This document shows positions 1 to 12,539 of a DNA stretch of 64,000 nt, piece after piece. Each line of letters opens with the position of its first letter. Within the stretch, counting starts at the first letter, position 1. The position numbers and the translations under genes were made by a program. The notes under the pieces were generated by a model, which saw only the letters and a program-made list of their open reading frames with translations, was not told the DNA's origin and did not search any database. The DNA is from Sebastes aleutianus (taxonomy: Eukaryota; Chordata; Actinopteri; Perciformes; Sebastidae): contig CAKAKS010000185.1 of the NCBI GenBank assembly GCA_916700875.1, positions 1 through 64,000 on the forward strand. Reading direction: 5' to 3'.

Positions 1-258
1 CTTCAGTTGCAAGTTGCAAGATTTGGTTAATTTTGCAAAGTTTTCAAGATGACATGATAAATTACAATTTAATAATGACCACAGAGTTATTTCTAGGTTG
101 GAAAAATTTGCATACAGCCTGAAAAATCCCAATTTATGGTGCTCGATCCGGCAGATTATTCCTAATCCCTTGCCTGATGACTTTGTAAAGACAGGAGGGT
201 TTCGTCTGATAGCAAAAAAATGTTTTAGCTGAGACGTTTTCTTGGGTGTTTGTAGTCA

Positions 259-293
259 TTACACACACACACACACGCACACACACATACACG
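259..293. repeat. (CA)n microsatellite
   Basis: Slightly interrupted ACACAC tract. The rest of 1-1052, downstream of edem3, shows no gene; it probably includes the edem3 3'UTR. Confidence 0.9.
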
Positions 294-1052
294 TTATAGC
301 AAAAAGGAAATGCAGAACACGCACACAAACATTTCATCAAATGGGTCAACCCTAGCAAACTGCATTCACTCTTGAAATTCCCTGAAGTTGCTTACTAGTA
401 CAGAATAAAATTAAAATTGGCCCCAGCTCATCTCCTTCATCTACTACCATTATATTACTGAGAAGCTGCGGTAGCTAACGCCACCTACTGGCCAGGTCAT
501 ATTCCATTCACCATCACCGAATATTTAACAGTAGTTGTTGATTAAGTGAAAAGGTGCACTCTACATTGAAAAAAACTGCATTGCATAAAAAACCTAGCTG
601 AGTACATTTTTGCCTTATCTATGTTTTCCTCTAAGTTGAGGTAATTTTAAATTCTAGTCAGTGATCTACGTCATTATCATCACGGACACCTTGTATGTGC
701 CTAGCAACACTAAAGGCTAGGTGTGGGCAGCACCAGCCCAGCCCATATTAACCTACAGCTTTTGGCCTTGAACTACCCAGTTTAGTCTCACGACATCCCT
801 CATTTCAGTAGTTTCAATAAAAGCCACCACTTTGACTCCCCGTCTAATAAATGAAGAACAATCTTTAGATTTCAAAGTCAAGACAGGATGTGGCTATCAC
901 ACTGTTTTACTCTCCTCCATCGGCTGTAAACATGCAGGCTGGGTCAGTTAAGGGCTCCATGTGGGGCAGTGAGGAGCTCTGAGGCACACGCCATTCAGAA
1001 ACTGACGAGAGATCAGTGTTCGGAAACTTGGCTACTTCGGGATCGGTCGTGG

Positions 1053-4000
1053 TCAAGGGTTTGCGCCTTGTCCACTGTTAGAGTTTGCGGTTTGTGATGA
1101 ATCTGCTGAACACGGTTCAGTTCTGTCATCTTCTGCTGCTTTTGAGCAGAACTGCCTCTGCTCTTCTTCCTCCTCTTCCTTAAGAAGCACCTCCTGTTTC
1201 TCCAAAACAAACTCCAAGGTGGGCCCTCTGGCTACCCCGTCCTCCAGCTCCCCCTCTTCCGCCAGGCGGATTTTGATGTGCACGCCGACCGGTAGGTCTG
1301 TCTTAACTGGACGATGAGGAGGAAAGCCAAATGATATGCAAAATTGGAACGAGAACAGAGAAAAGAATTAAGATTTGATCAGAGAGGCCTTTCACAATAA
1401 CAAAAATATAGAGTATCGCCAGCCTTTAACCTTCCTCCTCCTGCTCCTCACCGTGTCCCAGCTGCCTCTCCTTGGGCAGCATCAGCACATCCACATTGTG
1501 ATGTTCCTCCAGAGCTGTTGTGAGCACGGCACCCTCCTGGCTGAACAGGAAGACCAAGGGCACGGTGATGTCTTCAGTGGAGTCGCCATCTCCAACCATC
1601 TGGAAGAGGGGAGTGTCCTCGCTATTGCTCCCCTCGCGGTGGTCTGAGAAAGAGAATAAGTGAGTAATTGGAATGATTTCATTTCTTTGATGTCTTTGCA
1701 TATTGAGCTTTGAGGTGGACTTAAGAAAAAAATGTGGTTTCAGCTCCTCTGGTAATCATCCTCACCTATAAAGATGACTCCCACGGCTCCTGCCTCCTGC
1801 AGCCGACGAGCCTTCACAGCAAACATGCAGTCCCCACGCAGTGCCAGGGCGATATGCCCTTTAAGCGCCACTGCATTATCTATTGGCCCACATGCAGTGT
1901 AGGGAGAGGCTTTCGTTATGCTGCCCTTCACCTGCAGCATAAGAGTTTGAGCGTGTTATTGTGAGTTATTGTGTTGAGTTAAAGAGAAGTCCAGGTAAAA
2001 CAAAGAGTGAAGATTCTGGTATCATATGAAACTAGAAAACCTAAGAAATCCATTGGTATGTCATGTTAGCTTGTCGGGAAGAACGCTAAATAACGCTCCA
2101 AAGTTATGCAAAATTTTGGCGAGGAAAAACTAGCATGGACATTTTCAAAGGGGTCCCTTGACCTCTCATCTCAAACTCTGAGATGAACTGAGTGAAAGCT
2201 GTATCTTATTAGATAAAACAGATGTTGACAAACTGCTGAATTTGCAGTTAAAAAAAGTTATTAAATCGCAATATATCTTATCGTAATACTCAGTATATTG
2301 CAAAATGTTTAAAATCGCAACAAGATCGTATCGTGACTTAAGTATCATGATAATATCGTATTGTGGGATGATTCCCACCCCTAGTAATTGTAAGAGGAAA
2401 TGTTTTGTCCTTGGTTTGTAAAGGACCATTTTTTTTTATCACTTAATAAACATCATTAAAAAGTTAGTGATTTCATAACTTTTAAAAGTTTGGTCATGTT
2501 ATGATCATTAAACACCTGTTTCTTATAAAAAGCTACACCACTTGTTGGGAGCTTTGATGCCGATACCGTATTATTATGTCACTTTGGCAGCTCACCCCGT
2601 GCTCCTGCTTGGTGAGGTCCATCCCAAACTTGGCAGGTCCCGCTGTGAGGACCGTCCTACCCAGATACGGGGGGGATATGAGCTGAACGACATGGGGCAC
2701 CACCTCCTCCTCCTCCGGTGTGTGGCTCAGCTCTGCCACCAGTTTGACACGGTACACTCCTTTATGCTCCTAAAGGGATTCATATTTAGAAAAAACTCTT
2801 GTCATTGTTTTCATATAATGTCAAGTGTCATGTTTAAGTTAAGAAAGGGAAGTTCTGTGACAACTTTATGGTATAACCAGTTCAAATTGTATCATGGTTT
2901 ATCAGGGAATATGTGGACATTGTGATACTGTATATTATAGTAACCTATATTCCAGGCATTTCTTAAATGTAAAGCCCCAATTTTCACTCCATTAACACTG
3001 CTCCTAACCCAATACTTGTAAACCATTTAAAAAAGCAAAATGAAATTGGTAATCCATTTACTGTGATTTGAATGATTTCATTCCCCCCCCTCACTGTTGG
3101 AAACCTCATGATACCAGAGGAGGCATATTTACTGCTATTGTAAACAAAGGACTGAGCGTAGCATAGCTGATAAGATGATGAAGAAATCTGTTTTTTAAAA
3201 AAGCGCTGTCATTTGATTAAAGCAGCTTATAATTTTTCTAAATCCATGCGGCTCAAGGCCGTGTTATATATGCACACTTTGAAAGATAGAATTGGTTCAA
3301 CAGCAGGTTATATAATTAACCTGTTTTGACAGCTCCATTGAAGCATGTTTTGCTCACAGCATAATAATGTTTAGTTCAACAGGTCGTTTGAGTGCACCAT
3401 GGGAGCCAAATGGGCAAAATCAGGAACCGCAAACGTGATTTGCATGCTCAAAGAAAGCTGAAAATTGTGACATTAAAACCTGCTGAAGATCACCCTGGTG
3501 ATCCCCTTGTTCTACCTGCTGGGATTCAACTGCTGGTAACTTTGGAAAGCTCATTAGCGTATTGCCACAACTGCTAAGCACAGAGGAAATCACAACAATG
3601 TCTAAAAAATGTTGGTGATATTTTTGACCCATTTTGCTCACCCCTGTAAGGCAGAAAGGGCTTTCAAACATTACACATAGTAGATACAGTATATCTGGGT
3701 ACAATACTGTTTCTGACTTATTTTGCCCTCTGCCTGCAACCTCATGACTTAAAGCCTCATTGATCTTCTTAAATATCTGCAACTAGTGCTGAAATGAGAA
3801 TGAATAACTTAGCTCCTTTAGCTGTAAAAATGTGCTGTTTTAAAAGGATATCATTGGGACAATGTTGTGCCTGAAGTTTTGGAGGTCTAGACAGGCTAAA
3901 CAGGTGAGTATGAAGTAACTCAAAATACCTTCCGATTTCCGGCTTCTCCTACCAGGACCTCGTTCAGTGGTGTGAGAGAAATGCCCATGCTTTTCAAGAA

Positions 4001-7000
4001 CTCTACCGGCTCCATCCCATTATCATGGAGCGGTAACTCAATTTCCCTGTAAGGTACAAACACACCCAAGTTAAAACTCAAAGTAAATGTGGCAAACAGG
4101 TTTCAATGATGATTCCCCTCCAAAATCAACACACCTGACAGGTAAGGGGTGGAAGGCTCGCCCCACCCCGGTGAGGTACTTGTAGCTGTCCCGGATGGTT
4201 TTGGCAAACGAGGGGTTGTTGGGGAACAACGTCTCCATGCTGGGGCAGGAGTGTGTGAACAGATCTTCTTCTTGAGGAACAGGAACGGACTCCTGAAGCA
4301 CAGGACCAACAGCTGAAGTAATTTAACTACACTGTCTAGTAATAATTTTACACACATATTGAAATATCAGCTTCTATCAATCAGAGAATGAAAAATGAAA
4401 AATGAGATATTTGTGATAAAAGCAAGAGCTCTCACCGTGTTGTTGCCTTGACAGGGCGGCTGGGTGATGGAGAGAGATACAGGGAGAAGGTGAGCCTCTG
4501 TGGTGAAGATGTAGTCGTCGATATCGATGGGCAGCTGGCTCTTCTCCGAAAACAGCAGGTACAGGTATTTAAACATCTCCGCCAGAAAGAACGAGTCCAT
4601 CCTGCACATGATTAAACATTAAAACACATTCAAAAGAGATATTTTGAGGTTCCATTACAACAGTTATTTCATCAACAGAAAGGTTTTACCAGACCACACC
4701 TTCTAAGGTTACTCTTAAATATGAAACATGTCAGTGTAAACTAGGGCTGACCCGAATGCTTCAAAGCTTCGACCAAATGCCATGGGAATTGACCTCCAAA
4801 TCAGTATTCGAGTGCTTCCAGTTTTTTTTTTTTATATACACAAGTATGTAATAATTAAGTATAAATCCCCAAATAAGGAATAATCCCTCAACCGTATTCA
4901 TATTCAACATGAATTATTATTAGATATTCTCAGACACATATCACTGTTTGTTGTGTGTAGAGGTAGGTGCATTTGTATACCTGTCTTCATGCGTCCCAGT
5001 GCGAACATCTTGCACGGCAGCAAACCCGCAAGGCACCCTGGCGTAGGCATTGAGCTTTTCCACGATGGACTGTCCCACTCTGAGGTAGTAGGGGTCGCCA
5101 GTGGCCTGCAGAGATATCGAAATATAATCTCAACCACACGTCGAATAAAAACGATGTGTACATATTTGTGCAAGAGTGGTTTCATTAACTAGCCTAATTA
5201 GAACAAACGCTAAGTTTCCACTTTTTGTATGTCTGTCTATGGTACTGTCCTGTCACCTTATAGAGGTAGTAGGTGCTTTCTGCAAACTCTGGTCTCAGTA
5301 GGTGTTGGCCCCAATGAACTCTGAACTCTGTGGTGAAAGCCTGCAGGCAGATTAAGCAAAGAAAGCAAAAGACGTTAGTGACACTAGCGTCTTCTAAGAG
5401 TACTCTATTTACATTAATACACATATTTCATTGACAACAGGACAAAGAAGATTAGCCACAAGAAATTCCCTTTCATTATTTCTTGACATGGTGTATTGTT
5501 ATAATAACTTATAATATATTTCATAGCATCATATATCTCAAACCGTGATGATTTGCTACAGCTGCTGCACACCTACTTGTTGATACATTACCCATCATCT
5601 TTAGTATGAATATGTCATACTGTAACTTGCAGTGAGCTGAGTATTAGGCTTGGGCGATATGATGGTAGTAGAGATTTTGTTATATAATATTTATACTGAG
5701 GTAGTTATCCCTTCAATACTGGTCTTTCTATTGGGTTATTGCAAGCAGTGTTGTAATGAGAAGGACTGCTTAATGGAAATATTTGAATATTATATTATAT
5801 TAATATTTAATTTGTTATGATTTTTTCATCATCATGATGAAGTACCTTTATTTGTTATATATTTAATTCAATGGATTTAATGGATTAGGCAATAGCTGAC
5901 ATTCCCATCTAATTATTGTTTTGAGTTTTCATTTGAATTTCCAGAAAAGTCACTACATTACAATATGGAATCTTATCTTGACATACAAGTATATACACTG
6001 TGATATACAATTTTATTCATATAACCCACCCCTATTGAGTGTTATAAATACTGTCATTAAATAAACAAAAAGAGCAAAGATTCTTTACCTCTGGAAGAAA
6101 CTTGTGCTGTTTGGTGACTTGGTAAAGCATTTCATGAGTCTCAATAGCTGGCTTCAGATCTCCTCTCAAAACCTGTGTGAAAGAATAAATGTCACTCTAG
6201 AGACGACAATTTCTACACCTTCTACTATGTTTTAATGGTAGTAAATGTGATCGATTAAAAAGGATCCCAGACCTGTAAGCCGGGGAAGAAAGCCAGGAGA
6301 GAGTCCATCCAGCTGCGCACGCTCACAGTGGGGTTGTGCATGTGTACGTTGAGCAGCAGGGGAGGCTGACTGATGTATTTCATAATGGCACTATAGTGCT
6401 GTTGCAGACAAACATGAGACGTAATATTAGAAAAAATGTCTTCAACCCACAATCACAATAGGAACAAAATGGCAATTATGTTTGAACAGGGAGTACAATA
6501 CAGCAGTTTGGATATAGATTTCTATGTGGGCGTACAGTGATGGGTGACTTACAATGTTGAACCTCTCCAGAAACACATTGTCTCCTAGAAGAATGTAGGC
6601 CTTCATCAAATATTCATAATACGAGTCGATACCAGCACCGACACCACTCTCTGCAAACACAAAAGTGAAACGATTACTATAATATGGTTCATGTAAAGAG
6701 CTGTGGAATATGTACTGTATGTAGTGTCTGTGTATTTCTTAATTATCAAATGTTCAGTGTGTGACATGGTTATAATAGTTTTTAATTTGTTAATATTGTA
6801 TTTTGGACTTTTTGATTTAATTTTTTGTTTTCTTTTTAGTTAGTTTTTCAGATTGTGTTTGCTAGTTTTAGTTTAGTTTCAGTTTTTCAGAAAGGTTTAG
6901 TTTCAGATTTTATATATTTAGTTTCTGTTTGTTTTTTGTTAGTGCCAAGTATAATGTCTTAAAAGTATGTAGCTACATACATACATGGTTGGAGAACTGT

Positions 7001-10000
7001 GTAGGAATAGAGTGCTGCAGGGATGACGTATTTTTATAGGCCAACCTGGAAGTTAGCATCGCCCTGGTTCCCTCGACAATGTCACGAGAGTTGATGGAAA
7101 TTCACGCTGTCTCCTTTTTTCCATAGTGATAAATTATAGCTAAAAAAATAAAACTGAAATGTATTTACATTTATTTGCTTTTCATCCAGGCAATATCTTT
7201 TCAGTATGGAGTAAGGATATAATTTTTTTTGTTTCTAAAAATATTTTTCATTGCTTATTTTCATTTTAGTTTCAGTTTTAGTTTACTATAATAACCCTAG
7301 TGTGTGGCTCCAGTTTTCATCTCTTGTCTATACCAAAGTAGTACCAAAGGTTTGCCTCACCTCTCCGTACCCATTCTTCATTATGGATATTGATGACAGT
7401 CCCCACCAAGTCACTTCCCCTCTGTCTCCTCTGCCAGAGGACATCCAGAGCCTTCCTTGCATGTTCCTGTAAAACAATATAAGGTAATTATATTCTTAAA
7501 ATGTCTCTGGTATAAACAGTTACGTCATTTATATATAATTTCATCTTTCAACAGATGGCACCAGTTTATATAGCCAGCTATAATTTCTAAGAAAACAACT
7601 CTACTCTTTTATATCTCAGTAATTTTACAATAATGTGGGATATTACAAAACAAAAGCCTAATCTCTAGAGAGGCAGAGGGAGGTAATACCTCAAACACAG
7701 ACTCTCCTGACAGTCTGCTGAGGGCAGCAAACTCCAGGATCATTGTTCCAGCACAGGCTGTGCAGGTGTCCGACTCAGTGCCTGTGCGTGAAAGTGGGTT
7801 TAAGACTCCATACCGCAGATTCACCTGGAAAAAGGGAACATTAATCTTATCACTTATCAACTCAGCTCAAATTATTTCTAGTTACTTATTAAATTAAGTA
7901 ATATGTTGTTCATTAGTTCCTCTGTGGTGCGAGGAACTATTCTCCATCAATGCAGTGAGTCAGGTCAAGATTTGACTGTAGGCTGTCTGCTCCATCTGCA
8001 TATTATACATCTAAAACAAGATCTATGATATTTAACAATAAACTAAGGAATACCTTAGGGTAGGGAAGGCCACTTGTGGTGTTAAAGGCAGGCAGTAATC
8101 GATGGCCCAGCTCTTTGGCCATGTGTAGGAGCTCATCACGATACCACTGCATCCTCTCCCCACGCTGCCGTAGCAGGTCGGCCATCACGTGGGCTCCCAA
8201 AAGCCCTCTGGGGAGAATTAAATGAAGGAAGACAAGAAAGATTTTCTTTTTAAAAAAATTAAAAATTAAACAGAAAGTTTGGGGTACTTAGTACTAATAT
8301 ACAGTACAAAAGTACATAAATCACAGATATGTTTCATACCCTAAAACTCTGATGTTGGTCTCAAACACAGACACCACCACATCGTTGTCCAGGCGTACTT
8401 CTGTCACGGCCTTCCTCACTGCGTCCTCAAACTCATCAAGCTTGTTCAACACCTGCTCAATACACAGGAACAAATACATCTACTGTCAAAAAAAGGGGAA
8501 AAAGCCTGAAAACAAAAGCATGGAGAGGAAAAGAAACAGAAGCTGATCAAACTACTTTTATGCTTGTAATCAGAGAACTCACCACAAGGGTATCTAGGGT
8601 GTCAATCAGTGTGAGAGAAAACCTAGAGAAAAGGTGGAAAGACATGTTATGATGATGAGAGCTTCTGGCACAGCACAGTGGAGCTGGTGACCCACTTTGC
8701 CACTGATCCAGTTTCATATTAATGAACCACAATCTGTTACATGTCAAATCTGTTGAATTTGCAGTGGAATTACATTATGCAACATGCAGGGTGCATTAAT
8801 GGATGTATTGTACCACAAGTCCATGACTTATTGCCTTCTTGTCAATTTGATTGACTTAAATTTGCATCTAATTCATGTGTTCCTGAAAAACTGGGGCATC
8901 TACTCCGTGTCAAATTAAATGGGTTTGGAACAGCATAGTATTATAAAAATAAATGAGTCCTTGTCTTCTTTGAAGCTGCAAAATACTTTAAAAAAAAAAG
9001 ACATTACATAAATATTACATTTTGTGTTACATATTTGTTCCTATGCAAATGTATTCTGGACATAGGATTTAGTTATTTATCACAGAATAGAAAACCTGCA
9101 TCGATGTTTTTCCATAATAAAATATAATTACCTTTGCACCAGATCAAGTTGAAAGTTTTTTTTTGCTCAATTTAATGCTCCATTTTATTATATAAAACAG
9201 GTGACACAAAGAATCTCCACATAACTATAGATGATAAATTTAGATCAGGATGTTCACAATTAAAATAGGAAGGTGGATACAAAATCGGCGAAAATGTACA
9301 GGCGATTCTATTTTTCTCCTTTGACTCTATCGATATCTTTAACATTCTCAGTAAAGAGTCAATCTTGAAAGCCGGCAAAGGTTAGTGTGGGAACAGATAT
9401 AATAAACTGGACGGAATCAAGCAAATGTATTTCGATAAAGTGTAGTTACATTTTCACAATCAGCAACTTAGGAGTTGAAAAAAACTACTCTAACACAGCT
9501 CTATGAAGGAACGCACTAAAGAGACATATAGCACTCAGAGCCAGTTACTGTACATATTAGACTCTTAAAAGTGTGCATGTTGCTTTGGTCTAAACTGGTG
9601 GATTAAAAATACACGGCTTGTTTGTTTAACTGCAAATTTAACTTCCCCACTGTGGGACTAATAAAGGAATATCTTATCTTATATCTTATCTTTAAGGAAA
9701 TTGAACTGAACTTACTTCCCCAAGGAGTCATCTATGTCCCCTCTATTGGGCTCCTGGCCACGGACTCTCCCCCTGCAGCTGAGAGGCATCAGCTCATCTG
9801 CTGGATAGGCATATTTCTGCAACACAAACAACAGTCTTCAAGTCTTCAAGCAACATTTAGCAGTCCACAGAAAAGGTGTCATTAAGGAAGGATGGCTGGA
9901 GGGTTGAACATTCTCTCGGAGGGAAAAAAAACAAACTAGCAGCCTAAAGCTAAATACTATACACAACTATTGGACCACTTGTGGAACTGTTTTTTTTCCC

Positions 10001-12539
10001 ACTCAACATTTTCTCAAGATTTTACTTGCTACCTATTTCAGCTATATATAAACATTGAGATTGAGGGTCGGTTTAAATTTGGTGTCCGAGACTTAAATCA
10101 GTTTCCAATTAGATGGCTTCAATTAATTATCGCTGAGGTCTGAGAACAAGAGCCAAACCAAGAAATCAGCCAGTCAAATATAAGTAACAAAAAAATGTAA
10201 GTAAAGAAATGCAAAAGACTTGTTTGAGATATTTTATAAACAGTGGTATCTATAACACTGAGCAGTTCATTTTTCAACTGCAAATACTCAGTTCATATCT
10301 CTGTCTAAATCATTTTAAAAATAAATTTAAAAGATCTTTATCAAAAACGTTTGTTTGTGTTATGTGATTATGTAAAAAAGAAAAATGAATATTAGGATAA
10401 TAGGAATTAATATTAAGGGTTTCTTCCAATGCCAACGACAGTGCTTCACTCATAAATGGGAGAATCTCTTCTCTGTGTGTATCCTGTTCTTCCAACACTT
10501 ATTAACGCCACTCTCCTCAACTAAAACAACTTATTGTTGTCACCAGTTTTCTCTCTGCCCCGTCCCTTCTACCTAACATCTCCACAGCTGCTGCTCCTTT
10601 CTCCATATCTCACTCTGTCAGGTCCAGTTTCAGTCTCAGTCTCATCTCTGAACTTCCAGCAGAGTCAAGCCACCCATGTCCTGATCATCTCCGACTGTAC
10701 ACTCTCATTGCTTGCTTCTCTTGAGAAAAATCCTGACACCTTGAATCCATCTCTGTCATCAATGTCATGCAACAAAATACTGCATGTTTGCCTTCTACAT
10801 AACCCCACTAAATCAAACCCAACTGCACTCTGTCCAACCACTGATTCAAGCTTTTCTTAACTGGATGACCCTGATGAAGACCAACTGACAAAACGTGTTA
10901 GACTCACAATAAAGTAGTTCTTTATACCACAAGTGTTGCTGGGGTTTTGACCTTTTCAGCTTTTCATAACTTCCCACTTAAAATTATTAAAATGATTATA
11001 TCAAAGTGAACACCTTACCATGTAACTGCCGTAAGCATGATCAAACATTTCAATGATCTGGTCCCTGCAAAAAAAAAAAGGAAAATATAAATGAATCAAA
11101 TGGCAAAAACACAAATAGTTTTACAAAATTGCAAATAACTTCAATAGCCACTCATTAGCAAACACATAAAACAGCGTTATAAACTTGGAAAAAAAGTTCG
11201 GAAAGTTGTATTTGGTGGATTATTTCTCTGTTGTTACAATGCTAATTGGCATTGTGTTTTACATTGTTGGAAAGCCTGTTTATTTACCTTCACAATGATG
11301 TCCAACTTGTAAGGATCATGCATTTGTGGGATGAGCAGCACAGCTGATTATGTGGGTAGCACCCAAGACAAAATTTGCCAAAATGCTCTACCAATGGTAA
11401 TCAGTGTATTCTCCTGTTGGAATTGACTCTTGTTTTGAGTTATTAGGTGGATTGGATGATTGAACTCTGTCAGTAACAAAGAACAAACAAGTCCTTTCAT
11501 CATGTTAAGGCAGGAAGACTCATTGAACTTAAAGGAGAAATACCCTCTCAAATTGCCACTGTGCCCCTCTCCATTTCATTGTATATCAAGATGTAATATA
11601 TATTTATTGTCCATGTCCACCTGCACAACCCCTCCACACTTATGTGGCCATGCTAGAATGATATTAAATGGACACATTTTTAGCGTTGACATTAACACAC
11701 GTGATTTAAGGAGACCATTGGCAGAACATTTTGGCAAATTTTTCTTTGGCGCTACCCACATAATCAGTTGTGCTGCTCATCCCACAAATGCATGATCCTT
11801 ACAAGTTGGACATCATTGTGAAATTAAATAAACAGGCTTTCCAACGATGTAAAATACAATGCCAATTAGCATTGTAACAACAGAGAAATAATCCACCAAA
11901 CACAAGTTTCCGAACTTTTTTTCCCCAGTTTATTTTGTCCAGTGCGGCTCACACAATGACAAAACAACTTTTCATTTTGGTGGCATTGGCCAGTTTACTG
12001 ACACAATAACTAGGTTTTGAAGCATGAATGAAGTGTTTTGGGTGAGTTTCTACCTTTTTGCAGACATGCAATAGAGTTGTGATGTACTGTCAAACAGTTG
12101 TGATAATTGCACTTACAGTTAAGACAATGTTAAGACTGTTTCAAAAACTGTAATGAATATAACTTGTCAGTGCCTGTCTCCATTTGTGTGCAGCAAGTGG
12201 GAAAGCAAACAGTTTTTTTTGACCACATTGAAAATGTTTTTTAAAAGGCTAAACGCCAACAAATATGGATTAAAGCAGAATATTTCGTTAGACAAAAATA
12301 TGTGAATTTTGGAAGTGATTACATCTCTCTTTTTTTTCAATTGAATTTTGACTTTACTGGGTTTAAACAGAATTTTTTGAATTGTTTTTTATGCAGAATT
12401 TTTCCCCCAGTTTATATGTCAGTCTACACATCATTCTTCACCTGATAACGGTCTTCTCCTCTGCTGTCATCGTGCTCTGGCTCTCTTGACATCTCGCCCA
12501 GCCAAGGAGACTGGTGACCAGCAGGGTCTTCAGCAACAT
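1053..12539 (-). CDS. edem3: ER degradation-enhancing alpha-mannosidase-like protein 3 (EDEM3-type), complete, 20 coding exons
   Basis: GH47-family protein of the ER lumen. EDEM3 trims mannose from N-glycans of misfolded glycoproteins and so commits them to ERAD. Coding exons, 5' to 3': 12442-12539, 11019-11064, 9716-9816, 8583-8622, 8340-8452, 8054-8207, 7690-7824, 7361-7466, 6553-6650, 6273-6398, 6089-6172, 5257-5340, 4981-5105, 4436-4601, 4135-4292, 3929-4046, 2596-2769, 1766-1931, 1452-1643, 1053-1297. They total 2529 nt (842 aa plus stop) with GT-AG junctions. The chosen start gives a signal peptide (MLLKTLLVTSLLGWARC); an in-frame ATG 19 codons upstream (12594-12596) is possible. The GH47 domain covers about residues 35-490, with acidic residues in FETNIRV (E126), AGIDSYYEY (D273) and RPEFAES (E385/E388), and the calcium threonine in FTTEAH (T471). 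A protease-associated domain (about 600-740), absent from EDEM1 and EDEM2, marks the EDEM3 type. The tail is short and acidic and ends SGQGANP, with no KDEL-like signal; mammalian EDEM3 is about 930 aa and ends in KDEL. A fish paralogue of edem3 cannot be excluded. Confidence 0.88.
2245..2395. repeat. Fragment of an ATCG-rich miniature element
   Basis: AATATATCTTATCGTAAT and GGATGATTCCCACCCCTA are characteristic of hAT-like teleost elements. A similar fragment, with GGCTTGGGCGATATG and TAACCCACCCCTATTG, spans about 5648-6040. Confidence 0.4.
5648..6040. repeat. Miniature element, GGGCGATATG type
   Basis: GGCTTGGGCGATATGATGG at the left and ATACAATTTTATTCATATAA with CCCACCCCTA at the right; AT-rich and non-coding. 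Lies in an edem3 intron. Confidence 0.45.
6775..7305. mobile_element. Dispersed element with TTTAGTTTAGTTTC-rich ends, copy 1
   Basis: About 530 bp in an edem3 intron, with T-rich inverted ends (AGTTTTAGTTTACTAT on one side). Internal CTACATACATACATGGTTGG matches the complement of copy 2. Confidence 0.6.
9630..9693 (+). repeat. L2-type 3' tail
   Basis: CCCCACTGTGGGACTAATAA then AGGAATATC with TTATC repeats. The same 3' end as at 60357, here only about 60 bp long and 20 bp from edem3 exon 3. Confidence 0.6.
10540..10935 (+). repeat. Unclassified retroelement-like remnant
   Basis: A pyrimidine-rich, CA-biased block ends with CTGATGAAGACCAACTGAC and AAAACGTGTTAG, then AATAAAGTAGTTC. The CTGATGA...AAAACG layout resembles the 3' portions of Penelope-like or related retroelements. 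No reverse transcriptase is readable. Confidence 0.3.
11185..11930. mobile_element. Large foldback element in edem3 intron 2-3 neighbourhood
   Basis: Two inverted arms of about 200 bp (roughly 11190-11405 and 11707-11925) carry, among others, GCTAATTGGCATTGT, AAGGATCATGCATTTGTGGG and CCAAAATG. They are separated by about 300 bp of unique DNA. No transposase. Lies between edem3 exons 1 and 2. Confidence 0.8.

Noticed and set aside
8577..8622. Extending edem3 exon 4 by one in-frame GTG/AGT at its donor
   Set aside because: Using GTGAGT as the donor keeps the whole 20-exon frame intact and gives a total divisible by three.
1053..12539. Alternative assignment as EDEM1 or EDEM2
   Set aside because: The C-terminal protease-associated domain and the sequence around CRGRVRGQEP fit EDEM3 only.
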